Shown here piece after piece: positions 33,271 through 44,493 of a stretch of 64,000 nt of DNA (the first letter of the stretch is position 1; every line of letters begins with the position of its first letter). The notes beneath the pieces are model-generated. The model had not been told where the DNA came from. It saw only the letters and a program-made list of their open reading frames with translations, and made no database searches. This stretch comes from Coniella vitis. Lineage: Eukaryota; Ascomycota; Sordariomycetes; Diaporthales; Schizoparmaceae. Made by a program: the position numbers and the translations under genes. The stretch covers positions 1,302,001 through 1,366,000 of the forward strand of contig WUJK01000009.1 of the NCBI GenBank assembly GCA_011317545.1, read 5' to 3'.

Positions 33271-33437
33271 AGGAAGGTGAGAGACTGCGGGTTCACAACA
33301 GCGTCAACACAGAGTTGCGAGCGACGTTGGAAGCTACGTTGGATGCAGCCAGGTCGAGGAAAGCGAGAGACCGCGGGTTCACGACAGACTCGACACGGAG
33401 TTGCGAGCGACGTTGGAAGCTACGTCCGATGAAGCGA
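33271..33437. repeat. Two-unit tandem repeat of about 84 bp
   Basis: Two near-identical units share GCGGGTTCAC, AGTTGCGAGCGACGTTGGAA and GCTACGT, with scattered substitutions. Confidence 0.85.
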
Positions 33438-33980
33438 GGTTGAGGTTGTGGTCAGGAATCACAAATTACTCTAGAAGCGCAAGAGACTCTTTTTGATCTC
33501 ACGATATGGTACCGTACGGTCTTTAGTGAACAAACATGAAGATGGTACAATGACCCAACCGAAATGCTAATTCGCTTATTCCTTTTGTTTTCTTCTTCTC
33601 CTCTCCTACTTTTTTGATTATCCCACTTGACTCCCTGGCTCTCATGGCATGCATGCAAAGTAAAAATTATATACACATATAAATCAATCATGACAAATGG
33701 CGCCCAATGTACGCTGATACCCGTCCATTTTGCCTTTTTCAACGTGCAATGGAGATGCCGTAGGCGCCGAGACAAGTCTTCACTCGTGGGAAAGGGCTCT
33801 CGTCTCGACTGAATCCTCCCACAAGTGCCTCCAGCGCCACGGGCAGTATCTCTGTCCATTTCAGCAGATTTGGGTATGACTGTGGGAACGCGGAGCAGAA
33901 TCTCACTGTTCAAACATCAAGTCGTCCAATCTTTTGCAGCGACCCCCATAAGAAAACAAAACACAACCAAGGGTCGCTTT

Positions 33981-36384
33981 TTAGTTTCCATGGATTCCCT
34001 TAGTTCTCTCGCGCATCATTTCTCTGCGCTTCTTATCCTTTTCTATAATTGACACAAATCCAGTCAGTGATCATCCTTCATAGAGCCACATCGCCTACAA
34101 GCATGACAAGGGAGAAACTTACCAGCATCCCATGTAATAAATTCGTGCAGAGCGTGACCAGCAGGCACCATTGGCAGAACAGGAACCTTCTTGTCGGTCA
34201 TGACCTCAAGCAGAGCGGGGCCATCCGAGTTGATCAGCCACTTGAGGGCGTCGACAACCTCCTCTGGCTTGGACACACGTCTAGACTGGATGCCCATAGC
34301 GTCGGAGAGCTTCTGGAAATCAGGGTTCGTCTGATGGGTGTGGCTGTAGCGGTCCTGGTAAAAGAGGTTCTGCCACTGTGTCACCATACCCTGCTCCTCG
34401 TTGTTGAGGACAATCACCTTGATGCCAATGTTAAACTGCGCAGCTGTACCGAGCTCCGTCAGAGTCATGCACATGGAGGCGTCGCCGTCAATGTCAATGA
34501 CAAGCGAATCAGGCTTGGCAACCTTGGCGCCAATGGCAGCAGGCAGACCGAAACCCATTGTGCCCAGACCACCCGAGGTGATCATGGTGCGAGGATGCCT
34601 CCAGCGGAAGTGCTGCGCCGTCCACATCTGGTGCTGGCCTACACCGGTCGTAATGTATGTGTTGTCCTTGCGGTCCTTGCACAGATCCGACAGCTGCTCA
34701 ATCATTTCCTGGGGCTTGATGCGGCCCGAGTCGCCGGCGCGCTCAAAGGCGTTGAGCGGCCACTTTGCCTTCCAGCCGTTGATGGTGTCGAACCACTCCT
34801 TACGGTCGGCCATCGACTTGGTGTCAACGAGCGGCAGGAGTTGCTTCAGGTTGGCGCTCACGTCGCCCTCGACAGCCTCGGTGGCCTGTACAACCTTGTT
34901 GATGTTCTTGGGCATAATCTCAAACTGGACGATACCGCCACGGCCCTCTGCTGCTGCCGCCCTGGCCGCAGGCGCAAAGCCGCCCACGCGCAACGTCACA
35001 CGGTCGTCGAAGCGGCCACCAAGGGCAATGATCAGATCAGCCTCTTGCATGGCCATGTTGGCATAGGCGGAGCCGTGCATGCCGAGCATGTGCAGCGACT
35101 TTTCGTCGAGCTCGTCAAAGGCACCCAGACCTTGCAGGGTGGTGGTAACGGGGATGGAGCACTTGTCGGCGAGGGCACGTAGCAGCTCAGGACCGTGCTC
35201 GGAGCAAATAACACCGTTGCCAGCGTAGATGACGGGCTTCTTGGCAATGTTGATCAAACCGGCCACGCGGTTGATGGACTCTTGTAGCTGCTTGCGGGTC
35301 AGCTCGGCCATGGCGCGCGAGGCGGCGCTTGGTAGGCCGGGGAGGGCAGACTCGGTGGGAATCGCCCTGCGCAGGACACCCGCAGTAATATCCTTGGGAA
35401 GGTCGACGAGGACGGGACCTGGTCTTCCGCTGGTGGCAATTTCAAAGGCCTCGTTGATTCTTCTTGGCAGCTCAGCCACGCTCTTGACCATGACGTTCCA
35501 CTTGGTGCAGGCTCTCGAGATACCAATCACGTCGGCTTCCTGGAAGGCATCGCTGCCAATGGCGCTTGTGACGACCTGGCCGGTAAAGACAATGAGGGGG
35601 ATACCGTCAGACATGGCATCGGCGATGGGTGTGATCACGTTGGTGGCACCAGGTCCAGAGGTGACCAGCACAACACCAGGCTTGCCAGAAGCACGTGCGT
35701 AACCCTCGGCCATGTGACCGGCGCCCTGTTCGTGTCGGGGGAGGATGAAGTCGAAGTGTGGCGAGTTGTAGATGGCATCGAAAACGGGCAGGATAGCTCC
35801 ACCAGGGTAACCGACTGCAGGTTTAGTTAGCCAAGTGAACGTCCAAAGTCTCCAAAATTTGTGCGCTAGACGTACAAATATGCTTCACGCCATGCCTCAG
35901 CATCATCTCGTGGAAAATCTCGCCACCGGTCTTGCCAATGAACCTGCACAATTGTCAACAATTCCTTCATCCCTGGTTGTTTCTTTTTTTTTTTTGGTTC
36001 TCTTTGGTAAACACGGTAAACAGCATCCAGGAAGACACATACGATTCGTCCATCTCGGATGAGCGCTTGGCCAGCGGTTGAACATGTTTGGGCTCGGCTT
36101 GGAAAGAAGGGCTGGGCTTTGCGCGCACGTCACTGTGATAGAAATGGAGGATTAGCTTTGGGCCGGGCAGAATCAAGGGTGTCAAGTCAGTTATTTGCTA
36201 AGGTAAAAACCTACGCAGCAGGTGTAGCGGTTGCGGAAGCCGTTGCCGACTTCTTTGTGGTGGAGTGAACATTTCTTATGGTGGTGATGGAAGAAGCGGT
36301 TGTGTTTGAGGCGCGGATGGCGCGTTGGGGTTGGGCCAGAGACCGTACGGCCCTGCTGGCCTGTTGACTGCCGGATCGAAGCAT
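33981..36384 (-). CDS. ilv2: Acetolactate synthase (acetohydroxyacid synthase) catalytic subunit
   Basis: ThDP-dependent mitochondrial enzyme that condenses two pyruvates, or pyruvate with 2-oxobutyrate, in the first common step of valine, leucine and isoleucine synthesis. Five exons on the minus strand, 36384-36215, 36132-36043, 35943-35876, 35814-34123 and 34042-33981, give 693 residues with all joins in frame. Residues 1 to about 57 are a Ser/Thr/Arg/Ala-rich mitochondrial presequence. The join near 35876/35814 gives HIFGYPGGAILPVFDAI, and the catalytic Glu lies in PRHEQGAGHMAEGYARA. The ThDP-binding motif GDASMCMTLTEL and EEQGMVTQWQ are intact. The last intron (34122-34043) separates ITWDA from the conserved end EKDKKRREMMRERTKG. 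The regulatory subunit Ilv6 is not in the window. A TGAGTCA site upstream fits cross-pathway amino-acid control. Confidence 0.96.
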
Positions 36385-39300
36385 GGTTGATGTCGAGAAT
36401 GAGAGGAGAGGAGTGGAGAGGGTATCACAGGGAAAAAGATGAAAAACGAAAGGGGCCCCTTGCGCAAACTGAAGGCGCACTTGTCTATTGTCTGGTCAGG
36501 AAGAGCAGACAGTTCACGATGCCGTCAAAGAGGCCAGAAAGAGAAGATGGAGTGAGGAGAGAGCAAGAATGCAGCCGATGGTCAGCGGCAAAAAGAAGCT
36601 CAACAACGTTCCAATTGTGAAGGTGTGGCGGGAAGAAAGTCGGGCACGACAAGACCACAAAAAGAAGTCTAAACCGGACCCAGGTCGGACTCTCAGTCTA
36701 AAACTTGAGGGTCGAATTGAAACCTGAGTCAACTCCGATTCGGAGCCAATTGTGCGCCTCCTGTTTGGCCAGAGCTGTGCATTTTCTCAGAGTGTGGGGT
36801 AGCCTGCCAGCGGCAGCCTCCCCAGAAACTGTGCCCCGTGGCGACCTCGGATTGCCGGCTGGGACGCCAAGCATAGCAGATAATTAGCACACTGGTGGTA
36901 GCGGTAGAACATGCACCCCTTCAGCGGCTGTTATTAGGGCCCTTTACAGACTTTCAGTACTATGCACCGACTTGCATTTATCGCGTATAGACTTGCAATA
37001 CCCAAGTCATGGGGCAGAAACCTCTACTCTATGTGGAATCATATCTGAGTGCATGAAGCATTCAGCGCATTATATCTGTTTCGATGACTGCACCATTTCG
37101 CCGGTATCCGTTCCTCAAGTAAGTGCAAGTACACGCCATTACGTACTGTACTGCCATGGGCGACCCGCTAAAAGGAAAGCCTTCCCAGCAAGGCGGGTCA
37201 CCGAGTAGCGGCCGACAGCAGCCCAGCACACTGCCCTGCAGTGGGACACTGGAAGCCCAGGCCAGTAGCTAAAGGGAACAGTTGACCGGCTTGACCGGCT
37301 AGGCAAATATAGCCGACACTGGAATAGCTGTGTGGCTCCAGGGTTCCAGGGATATGATGGGACGAGTCGGTAAATTTCTTCATCCACTAGCCACGATTCT
37401 CGCCCCTGCGGTGTACACACACCATGACTGTTCTATGATAGTATATGCTTACGAGCTTCGATGACCGTGATTGTTATGCGCAGATGCGCATCTCAGATAT
37501 GGGCGATATTTCAATTATCATTGTGACTTGACACTTGGCGCCATCGGCAAATATCGCCAGAGTCTGAAGAAGTTGAGCTGGTATGAAGAAACTATTATGC
37601 ACTCTTTGAGCACGAGAATCTTCCTGGAGACTTCCTTCTCGCCACTTTGCAGGCGGCTGAATTACAGCACCATGTAGTGGGTTATATGAGAGTATTGACC
37701 TCGCTTGCTGTTAACGCCAACTTGTACTGCACCAGCACTTCCTCCTCGAGGCTGCGGCGACGGGACTCATTGCAACAGGTGCGATAGCAATAACTAGTAT
37801 TTCATATACGGTTGTGTATTGTTGTAAGGTCAATGGCTCCATGGGATTGTATGGGACATCTGTCCTTCGGTAGCTACTTAATAGGCATGCTTGAGTAACT
37901 AAACTGTGTCTCAAGCTGGAGCTTCCGGTCCTTCTTGAGCTCTCACCGACTTTACCGTGTTCATATCAAGCTGTCCAGATGTTCAACTTGGCAAACTTGA
38001 CTTGTATGCCTTCTCTACCTAGTACAGTTATAGATAGGCTTTCTGTCGTAAACCAGAAGGACTCTTCGAGTTTTCCCAAACCACCCACCTACATGGCTTG
38101 ATTTTGTTGATCCGATTCCCACGCTTGAACCAAGCCCGGTCACAGCATGTTATCGACGGCGAGGACACCTCATGACATAGATATGTCGGCTGGCGTGAAG
38201 AGACTCCTAGCAGAGATCGACCAAGTCCTGGAATGAGTCTCTCATCTTCTTGTAGTGCTCAACCTGGATAATTAATAATGCTTGCGAATAGGGCACTTGG
38301 GGGCAGGCTCGAACATGGCAAGCTCTGGTTGCAGATACTCATGCTGGGCCAGATATCACAAGCGGCCATCCTCTACAACTCGGCAACAAGTCTCAGATCT
38401 CGTGCGGCTGGTGGTTGGAGACAAAAGCCTGCTGGCAGCGTAGAATACTTGCGCATTTACAAACAAGCTGTTCGCCGAGCTGTCTTGGAGAGCTAGGTTA
38501 CTGGAAGTGATTCTTTTCCTTCCAAGTTAACCAGATATTTCTTCTTGACAACATACTTTCCGGTATTCTCAAGCCTACCTAGATAGTTACATAATCGGCG
38601 TCGCAATGACCACGTGCGTTTACTCCGTCAAGGAAGGAGTCCGTTGGAAAGGTCTGGTGGCAATGGCCCGATACTGGAAGGCACGGTTCAATATGCTGGG
38701 TAAGGACCGCTACCCAACATGTCGCTAGGCAGCCAGAGACCGGGTCTTCTACTTCGACAATTGCAAAAGGAATTTTATTCTGCATACCTTCCTTTTCGCA
38801 TGAAAAGCCAATGCGAACGGCGGCAGCGAGGATACCCGCCTTGAAGATCATCTGTGTCCAGATTCTTGATTCCCAAAATCAAGCACAAACCTGGTGCCAC
38901 AAGAGCCAAAAGGCACGAGGCTCGCCTTGTATCACAGCCTCACAATTGAGCTGCATACAGTGCTGATCAGCCAGACGGCTGTGTTGCAAAATCGAGCCGA
39001 TGTCCCACAATGGTGTCACGAGAGAAGCGAAGACGTTGCGTCAAACTTGAGGCTCAAAAGCATGGACCACTGAGGGGTCTTGGATTTTTGACGGCAAAGC
39101 ACGACATTGCAGCTGGAGATCAGATTGGACCTATAAACGGAGAGCCTTGTGTGGATCACAGCCATCTCAGGACCGGACGATTCCCCTATCATCCTTGATT
39201 CGAATCCATAGCGATGTTCAGACGATATACGGCCAAGGTGTTGGGTACACCAAACATCCAGCAAGACCTCACGAGAGCATGTTGACACTCTGCTAACATC

Positions 39301-39907
39301 GAAGTCAACAGACCACAAAGCTGAAGGCTACATGTAGAGGGAATACTCTGGTCAAGTACAAGTACATTCATTACAATGTGCAATCTGGCTATTTTATCTA
39401 ACATGAAAGTCGTTCACTAACAACTGCTGAAGTAATGCCTGACCCCGTCTGGCTCACGAATATGAAAGGTTGGCACAATGCTGGTGGGATATTAAGTATG
39501 GCATCGTTAGGATCAGATCATATGGCTTTTTGTGCCAGGCTGATCTCCCAATTTAGGTGGTAATCATCACTTCATCTCATGGATCGATTCAAGACCTGCC
39601 CCAACCGCACCCAAAATTTAAAAACGAACGCCGCTGACGTGAAACAAAGGAAAACAGTGTACAAAGGTCGTTGAACCATCGTCAATATGAACTCTTTAGC
39701 CATCCCTATTACATCGTCCTTAGTTAGCATCGATATTAGCCGGAGAACCTCTGGTTGCGCATTGTAGGAACGGTCGGCATCACCACAATCTCAACCAGTG
39801 CCAAACAGTCGATGGCCTGGTCCACCGGCAAAGACAAAACAAATCAAAGCATGCAACAAGAAGTGGGCGCCATCGATGCTGGAGTGGAGTGTGGGGAGAG
39901 AAAATAC
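36385..39907. other. Gene-poor spacer including the ilv2 promoter
   Basis: Apart from the ilv2 upstream region I see no supported gene in this 3.5 kb. There is a tRNA B-box-like GATTCGAATCC near 39197 without a foldable tRNA. No TACTATGTA copy occurs here. Confidence 0.5.
36725..36731. promoter_or_regulatory. Gcn4/CPC1-type site upstream of ilv2
   Basis: A perfect TGAGTCA (consensus TGASTCA) lies about 340 bases upstream of the ilv2 start. bZIP activators of the Gcn4/CPC1 family use this site to induce amino-acid synthesis genes, including branched-chain genes. A 7-mer can occur by chance. Confidence 0.45.
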
Positions 39908-40742
39908 TTACAGCAAAGCCAGTTCCAAGTCACCGTGGATTCTCGCCTTCAACTCGATTTCAATCTCGAGGTTGAGATCCAGCCTCAGCTTCAGCGGATT
40001 CTTCTTGTCTCCTCCACCGCCGCCCTGCTGTTGTTGCATCATTTGCTGCTGCATCATTTGCTGTTGCATCATTTGCTGTTGCTGCCAATACTGCTGTTGT
40101 TGTTGCTGCTGGTAGTCGTCCTCGCCTCCATCCTCCTCCTCCTCTTCCTCATACCGAGGCTGGCGGCGGCGCGACTTGCGGTCCTTCTTCTTCTTCTTGG
40201 GGGCGGCGACTTGCTGTTCCTGCTCACGAGAGGCCTGCTCGTTGCCCTGTTGCCAATATGGCTTCGATTCCTCGTTGTCCTTGGGTGTGGAGGGTTGTTG
40301 CTCCTCAGATGCAGAGGATGCGCTGTCCCGTTGCATCTCTGGCTCAGCCTCTCGGTCCTCGTTGGTGGCCTCCCCACTTCCTTCGCCGTCTTTAGCCTCT
40401 TTGTTGGCTTCGGGCTCCTCCGGCTCCTTATCCTCTTTGTCGGCTTTGGGTTCCCCCTGCTCCTTATCCTCCCCTTGATCCGACTCGGCGTTCTTTGCGG
40501 CTGATTCTTCTTGCTGTGATTGCTCAGACGACTGCTGTTGCTGCTCTGGCTGCTGCTCCGACTGCTGCTCCGGCTGCTGCTCCTGGTTGTTGGGCTGCTC
40601 CTGGTTGTTGGACTGCTCGAGAGGCGAGTCCTGTTTCTCCGCCTGGGGCGTTCCTTGTTGCTACAATTGATCACTGTTAAACCTCTTGCATGGCGATTGA
40701 TCGATGGCATCTGCGGACCGATTCGCTTACCGAGGAAGACAT
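39908..40742 (-). CDS. Gln-rich disordered protein with conserved C-terminal LRLDLNL motif
   Basis: Two exons on the minus strand: 40742-40731 (ATGTCTTCCTCG, MSSS) and 40660-39908, giving 254 residues. The intron 40730-40661 is GTAAGC...TTGTAG. The body is low complexity: Gln/Asn/Glu/Pro repeats (NNQEQ, QQPEQ), an acidic EDKEPEEPEANKEAK region, a lysine run, an acidic run of Glu after a Tyr, then QQQMMQQQ repeats and Gly. The last 29 residues, starting LKLRLDLNLEIEIELKARIHG, are ordered-looking with alternating charge and Leu/Ile. They match the end of the protein at 44494 almost perfectly. A GTAAGT donor word overlaps the TAA stop, so a further exon is possible. The role is unknown. Similar C-termini occur on other fungal disordered proteins, but I cannot name a family. 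Confidence 0.68.
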
Positions 40743-42070
40743 GATTGTTATGTGGTATTACCCGACTTTGTTCTGTTGCAGTTGCTTCAAGAGCGATGCA
40801 TAAGTTGTGCTCAGTTACTGGAGTGGGTATTTCCTCGAGGTTTGTCTCGTTTCTCTTCTTCTTTTCCCAAACTTTTTCTTCGGGGTCCTTCAAGTTGGAA
40901 GCGAAGGCGGCATTTGCAGGTATGTCTACAGTTTAAATTCGCTCCCCATATACGACAAGACCCTGCATCACCTCAGGTGGGAAAACTTGGCACATTGACG
41001 CAATGCCTACCTCTACCCGCAGCAAGTCTTATGAGGGTGGCGCAAGGCTGCTCGGAACTGGATTGTCAGTTGGAACTTTGAAAGGGGGGGGGACGAGCAC
41101 AACCCCTCCTGAAGGAACTTGGTTCTTGGGAATAAGTCTGAGTAACCCCCCGGGGGTGTCTGGAGGCAAGCAGACGGAGGTCCATTAGGTTACCTTGGTC
41201 CAGGTGCGGCACACCGCGTACGATCCTGCGAGAAGCATACTGCTCTGTATCTGGCACGGGGGATGGGCATCGGACATCGGCCAAATCTTGTTTTCTGAAC
41301 TCTTTCTCGTGAGACCCAGCAAGGTGTGGATGCCAAGTGGTAAGGGCCAAGGCAAAGAAGGCCCCATCGAGATGAGGGAAGCCTGCATGACGTTGAGGAG
41401 GCTGAGGACAGAGAGTATGGGCGCCCAAAGGCCCAAAAAGGCGTCCTGTTGCAGGGTGACGGATCCCACTGCTTTGGAGTTTACTTGCAGGTGGGTGGGT
41501 AGCTTGCTTGGCAGGGGAGATTGTGGAGTGGAGGCTGGCGCGTGCCATCCTTGCGACCTGTGAAGTCATGGCTAGACGGGGCTGTCAACCGGCCTGCCAG
41601 GAGGGGTCTTGCGCCATAGCACTCCACAGTACAAAGTCGATTGGGTGCAGAACAACAGCAATGTACACGACATGTACGAGCGCCTTTTCGGATCTTTCGT
41701 CTTGTGCATAGTAAGTACTATGTAAGGCTGGGACAGCTGAAACGGCGAAAGTAGATACAGGGTACTATGCAGGAGGCTATGACGAAAGCGCTGCATCCAC
41801 GATCTGAGGCAGCCAACTATGGTGTCTTTGCCCTTTGCCCGCCGTGAGAATAGGGCCATACGAGCTGACCAGGACCAGAATTGGATGCGAAGCACTCGCT
41901 CCTCATACTTTCACGCCCTCTCCGCACAATCCTGACGCTGTTGGTGCTCCAGCAGACATACTTACTCTCGAAACGGCGACAGCGAGCGCTACACACACAC
42001 TCGCCTGAGAACAAGAGGCTCGACACTCAAGAGCTAGAACGACCAGCGTGCGACACAAAAGAAGGCCAGT
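40743..42070. other. Intergenic spacer between divergent genes
   Basis: Holds the promoters of the Gln-rich gene (-) and of the gene at 42071 (+). One TACTATGTA lies at 41716-41724. No gene is seen. Confidence 0.5.
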
Positions 42071-43094
42071 ATGGTTCTAGGACTTTTGATTGTCACGGCA
42101 ATACCTGCGGTGACGGGTGTTGCCGAAGCCATCAGCTCCCAGAAGCAGCAGAATGCGCAAATGAAGGAGAAAATCAAATTCAACATGACAGCAACGCTAT
42201 CCGTCAACGGTGGCCCACCGACCGAAGCTTGGGTTGTCTTGCATGGGGGAAGGGTAGGTGTGATTTTCCCTTCTTGTCAGGTCCTGCTTCTTGAAAGACA
42301 AGATATATTTCCCCGATCTGCAGATCCACTGCTTGCAAGGATGTTGACTGTTTCAATGTCCTTCACTTTCCAAAGTGGTTTCTGAGTCCCTGGATGCAAT
42401 GGCTTGGGGGAGGGGCGACTTATTTTGATGCTGATCTACAACCGTCCAGATGTATGTTGATCACCCGGACGCACCACGGCCAGGCCACAAGTTCAATGGA
42501 TATTACTTCAAATACCCAGCCGAGCCGGGGTACCAGGGGCTGGTGTCCACAATATCAGACGACCCTCCAATGCTCAACTGGCTTTATGTCGACAAGGACA
42601 CCGGCGCTGTGCGTTATGGCGCAAGAAAGGAAACGATAGGCCATGTCATCGGGCCATGGGGCTGGAGCGAGGACGAGCAGTTCCTCACCATTGACGGTGA
42701 CGACTGGCGATTCATAGCGGTTGAAGAGGACTCGCCGGTCCCAGAAAAGAGTGCCGAGGAAGGCCAAGATGCCAACAACAACAACGGCGGCGGCGGCGGC
42801 GGCGGCGGCGATAATGAGGCTGAGGGAGCTGGAAAGTGCTGGGCAGTTTACCTTTCGCGGGATCAAGATGGTAGCCTGAAGCCAAAGGCGGAAAGGAAGA
42901 AGATGACACAGCAGCGGGACGGAAGTGGGGAGCACGAGGATGTGGACGAGGAGGAGGAGGAGGACGATGAGGAGGACGGACCCGATGTGAGATACACACA
43001 CAAGTGGGCAGCCATCCGGCTGTTGCGAAAGCTGCAGTTGGGGGTAGATAGCTCGTGGGTAAAAGGCCAGAGAGGCCAGTCGGGGAATAGTTGA
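42071..43094 (+). CDS. Conserved filamentous-fungal protein with N-terminal hydrophobic anchor
   Basis: Two exons, 42071-42253 and 42450-43094, give 275 residues. The intron is GTAGGT...GTCCAG. The N-terminus MVLGLLIVTAIPAVTGVAEAI is a signal anchor or membrane segment. The rest is presumed cytosolic or lumenal and contains conserved-looking blocks: VVLHGGRMYVDHPD (formed by the join), PGHKFNGYYFKYP, GLVSTISDDPPMLNWLYVDK, KETIGHVIGPWGW and EDEQFLTIDGDDWRF. A Gly run (GGC repeats) and a strongly acidic EEEEEDDEEDG stretch interrupt it before RLLRKLQLG. I know this arrangement as a conserved but functionally uncharacterised family in Sordariomycetes and related fungi; no enzyme motif is visible. 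It sits between the two divergent Gln-rich paralogues. Confidence 0.75.
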
Positions 43095-44493
43095 TCTAGA
43101 TGGGCCAGTATGGGCCAGTATGTACATACTCGGAGCCAGAAAGAAAGTTTACTTGCATGTTTTGGCTGGAAGCAGGAACATCTGTGTAGAGAAAGGAGAT
43201 GTTCCTCACCCCATTACCGAGAGCGTGGAGCCGACGATGATTCACCTTTTGAGTCTAGCACATATCATCATTATACCACGAGTGGCTTTGCGCTTCCCAC
43301 ACTCTTCTATCATGGCTTGGGGCCAAGGGATACGCCAAGGTTGTGTCACGTAGATATATTTCATTCTGATGCAGTGGCTGATCATATCGGCCATGAGTAT
43401 TGGTTGGGGAAGTTGGTCGGAGTACTCGATATCTTGAACCGCGCTCCTATTCACAACCTCGTGGAGCGGTTTCGACATGCTCACTGACATACTGGTTAGT
43501 AAAGCACGGGTGTTGAAGAGAGAGAGGGGGGGGGTCAGAAGAGATGAACAACCAAATAACTTTACACTTGTTGGTACCGGACATGTACCTTGAATACTTC
43601 TCTTTTTCCGCAACGGCTGGGCAGTGGAGCCACAATACTATGTACTATGTACTATGTAGAGTGAAGGTATCCACTTTTTTGATGCTATGCACAGGGTTAA
43701 ACCAGCCAATGCAGTCATCGGAGCAGGCTTCGGTGATGACAATGATGATGATGATGATGATGGGTACACTTGTTTTTTTTTTTTTTTTCCGGCTCTTTTG
43801 CCCTGCAGTTTAACGCTGCATTTGAGATCACGGAAGACCCCCCTTTTCCCCAGCTGTTTTGGGTAGGAATGTTATAGTACAATGTACCTACATCGTAGTA
43901 CGTGAGGGCAGAGGATAGAAGGAGGAGGAGCGGGGGCAAGCATGGCCAAGGCAGATTCAGCTTGCGGTCAGCTGGTGGCCGTTCTGCTGGGTGGTGTGTG
44001 TGGTGCCCAGCCCTGGCACCCTCCTCCTCTTCCCCATCTTGGCATCCCCGGGAATCCATGGACAGGGGAGGAGAATGGAGCCGTGGGTAGGTGTACCTGG
44101 ATACCCAGGGCGAGGTATGATCTCATCTCTCTTTTGTTCTTTGGGAAGTACTATGTATCCTTTTGTCACATTTGTTGGCAAGTAACGGGGAGAGGTGGGC
44201 TTCTCAAGCACGTTTACGATGACTGAGGCATCACCGTCTTGTCAAGGGGACCCTGAATCCTGTTTTTCTCTGCTTGCCAGACCAGGCAATGGCCATATAG
44301 TAAGTGGCATTGTTCGTATTTCTGATCTTGTCTTGTTTTAGTCTTCTGGTTGATTTCCTTTCCATCCTTTTTTTTCTCTCTCCATTTCACCACACATCCA
44401 ACCAAGCCATCCTCTTCCTCTTCATTCTCCCACTACTACCCAAGTGAAATTCAACAAGGATAATAATAACGACCACACATACAACCACCCACC
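43095..44493. other. Intergenic spacer with clustered TACTATGTA
   Basis: Contains three overlapping TACTATGTA words with 7-base period (43636-43658) and another at 44149. A (GAT)n run at about 43740-43762 and a T homopolymer follow. It ends as the promoter of the gene at 44494. Confidence 0.5.

Larger units (their letters stand above)
31920..33440 (-). repeat. Inverted duplicated element, copy B
   Basis: Inverted relative of copy A (12.48-14.06 kb), separated from it by about 18 kb. Read on the minus strand it carries, in the same order, the 5' block, the degenerate small gene, one intron-like unit and the highly conserved terminal block ending at CGGCCGCATCCAT. Unlike copy A it has an expanded GATGTTAAGG-type minisatellite in the 5' flank of the small gene and a two-unit repeat of about 84 bp at its outer end. 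Confidence 0.78.

Noticed and set aside
34049..35182. 377-codon open frame on the plus strand
   Set aside because: Antisense shadow of ilv2, whose protein is unmistakable.
39180..39210. tRNA B-box-like GATTCGAATCC
   Set aside because: No acceptor stem, D arm or anticodon arm can be folded around it.
40069..40893. 274-codon minus-strand frame rich in Ser/Arg
   Set aside because: Overlaps the Gln-rich gene in another frame; the supported frame has the intron, the paralogue and the conserved C-terminus.
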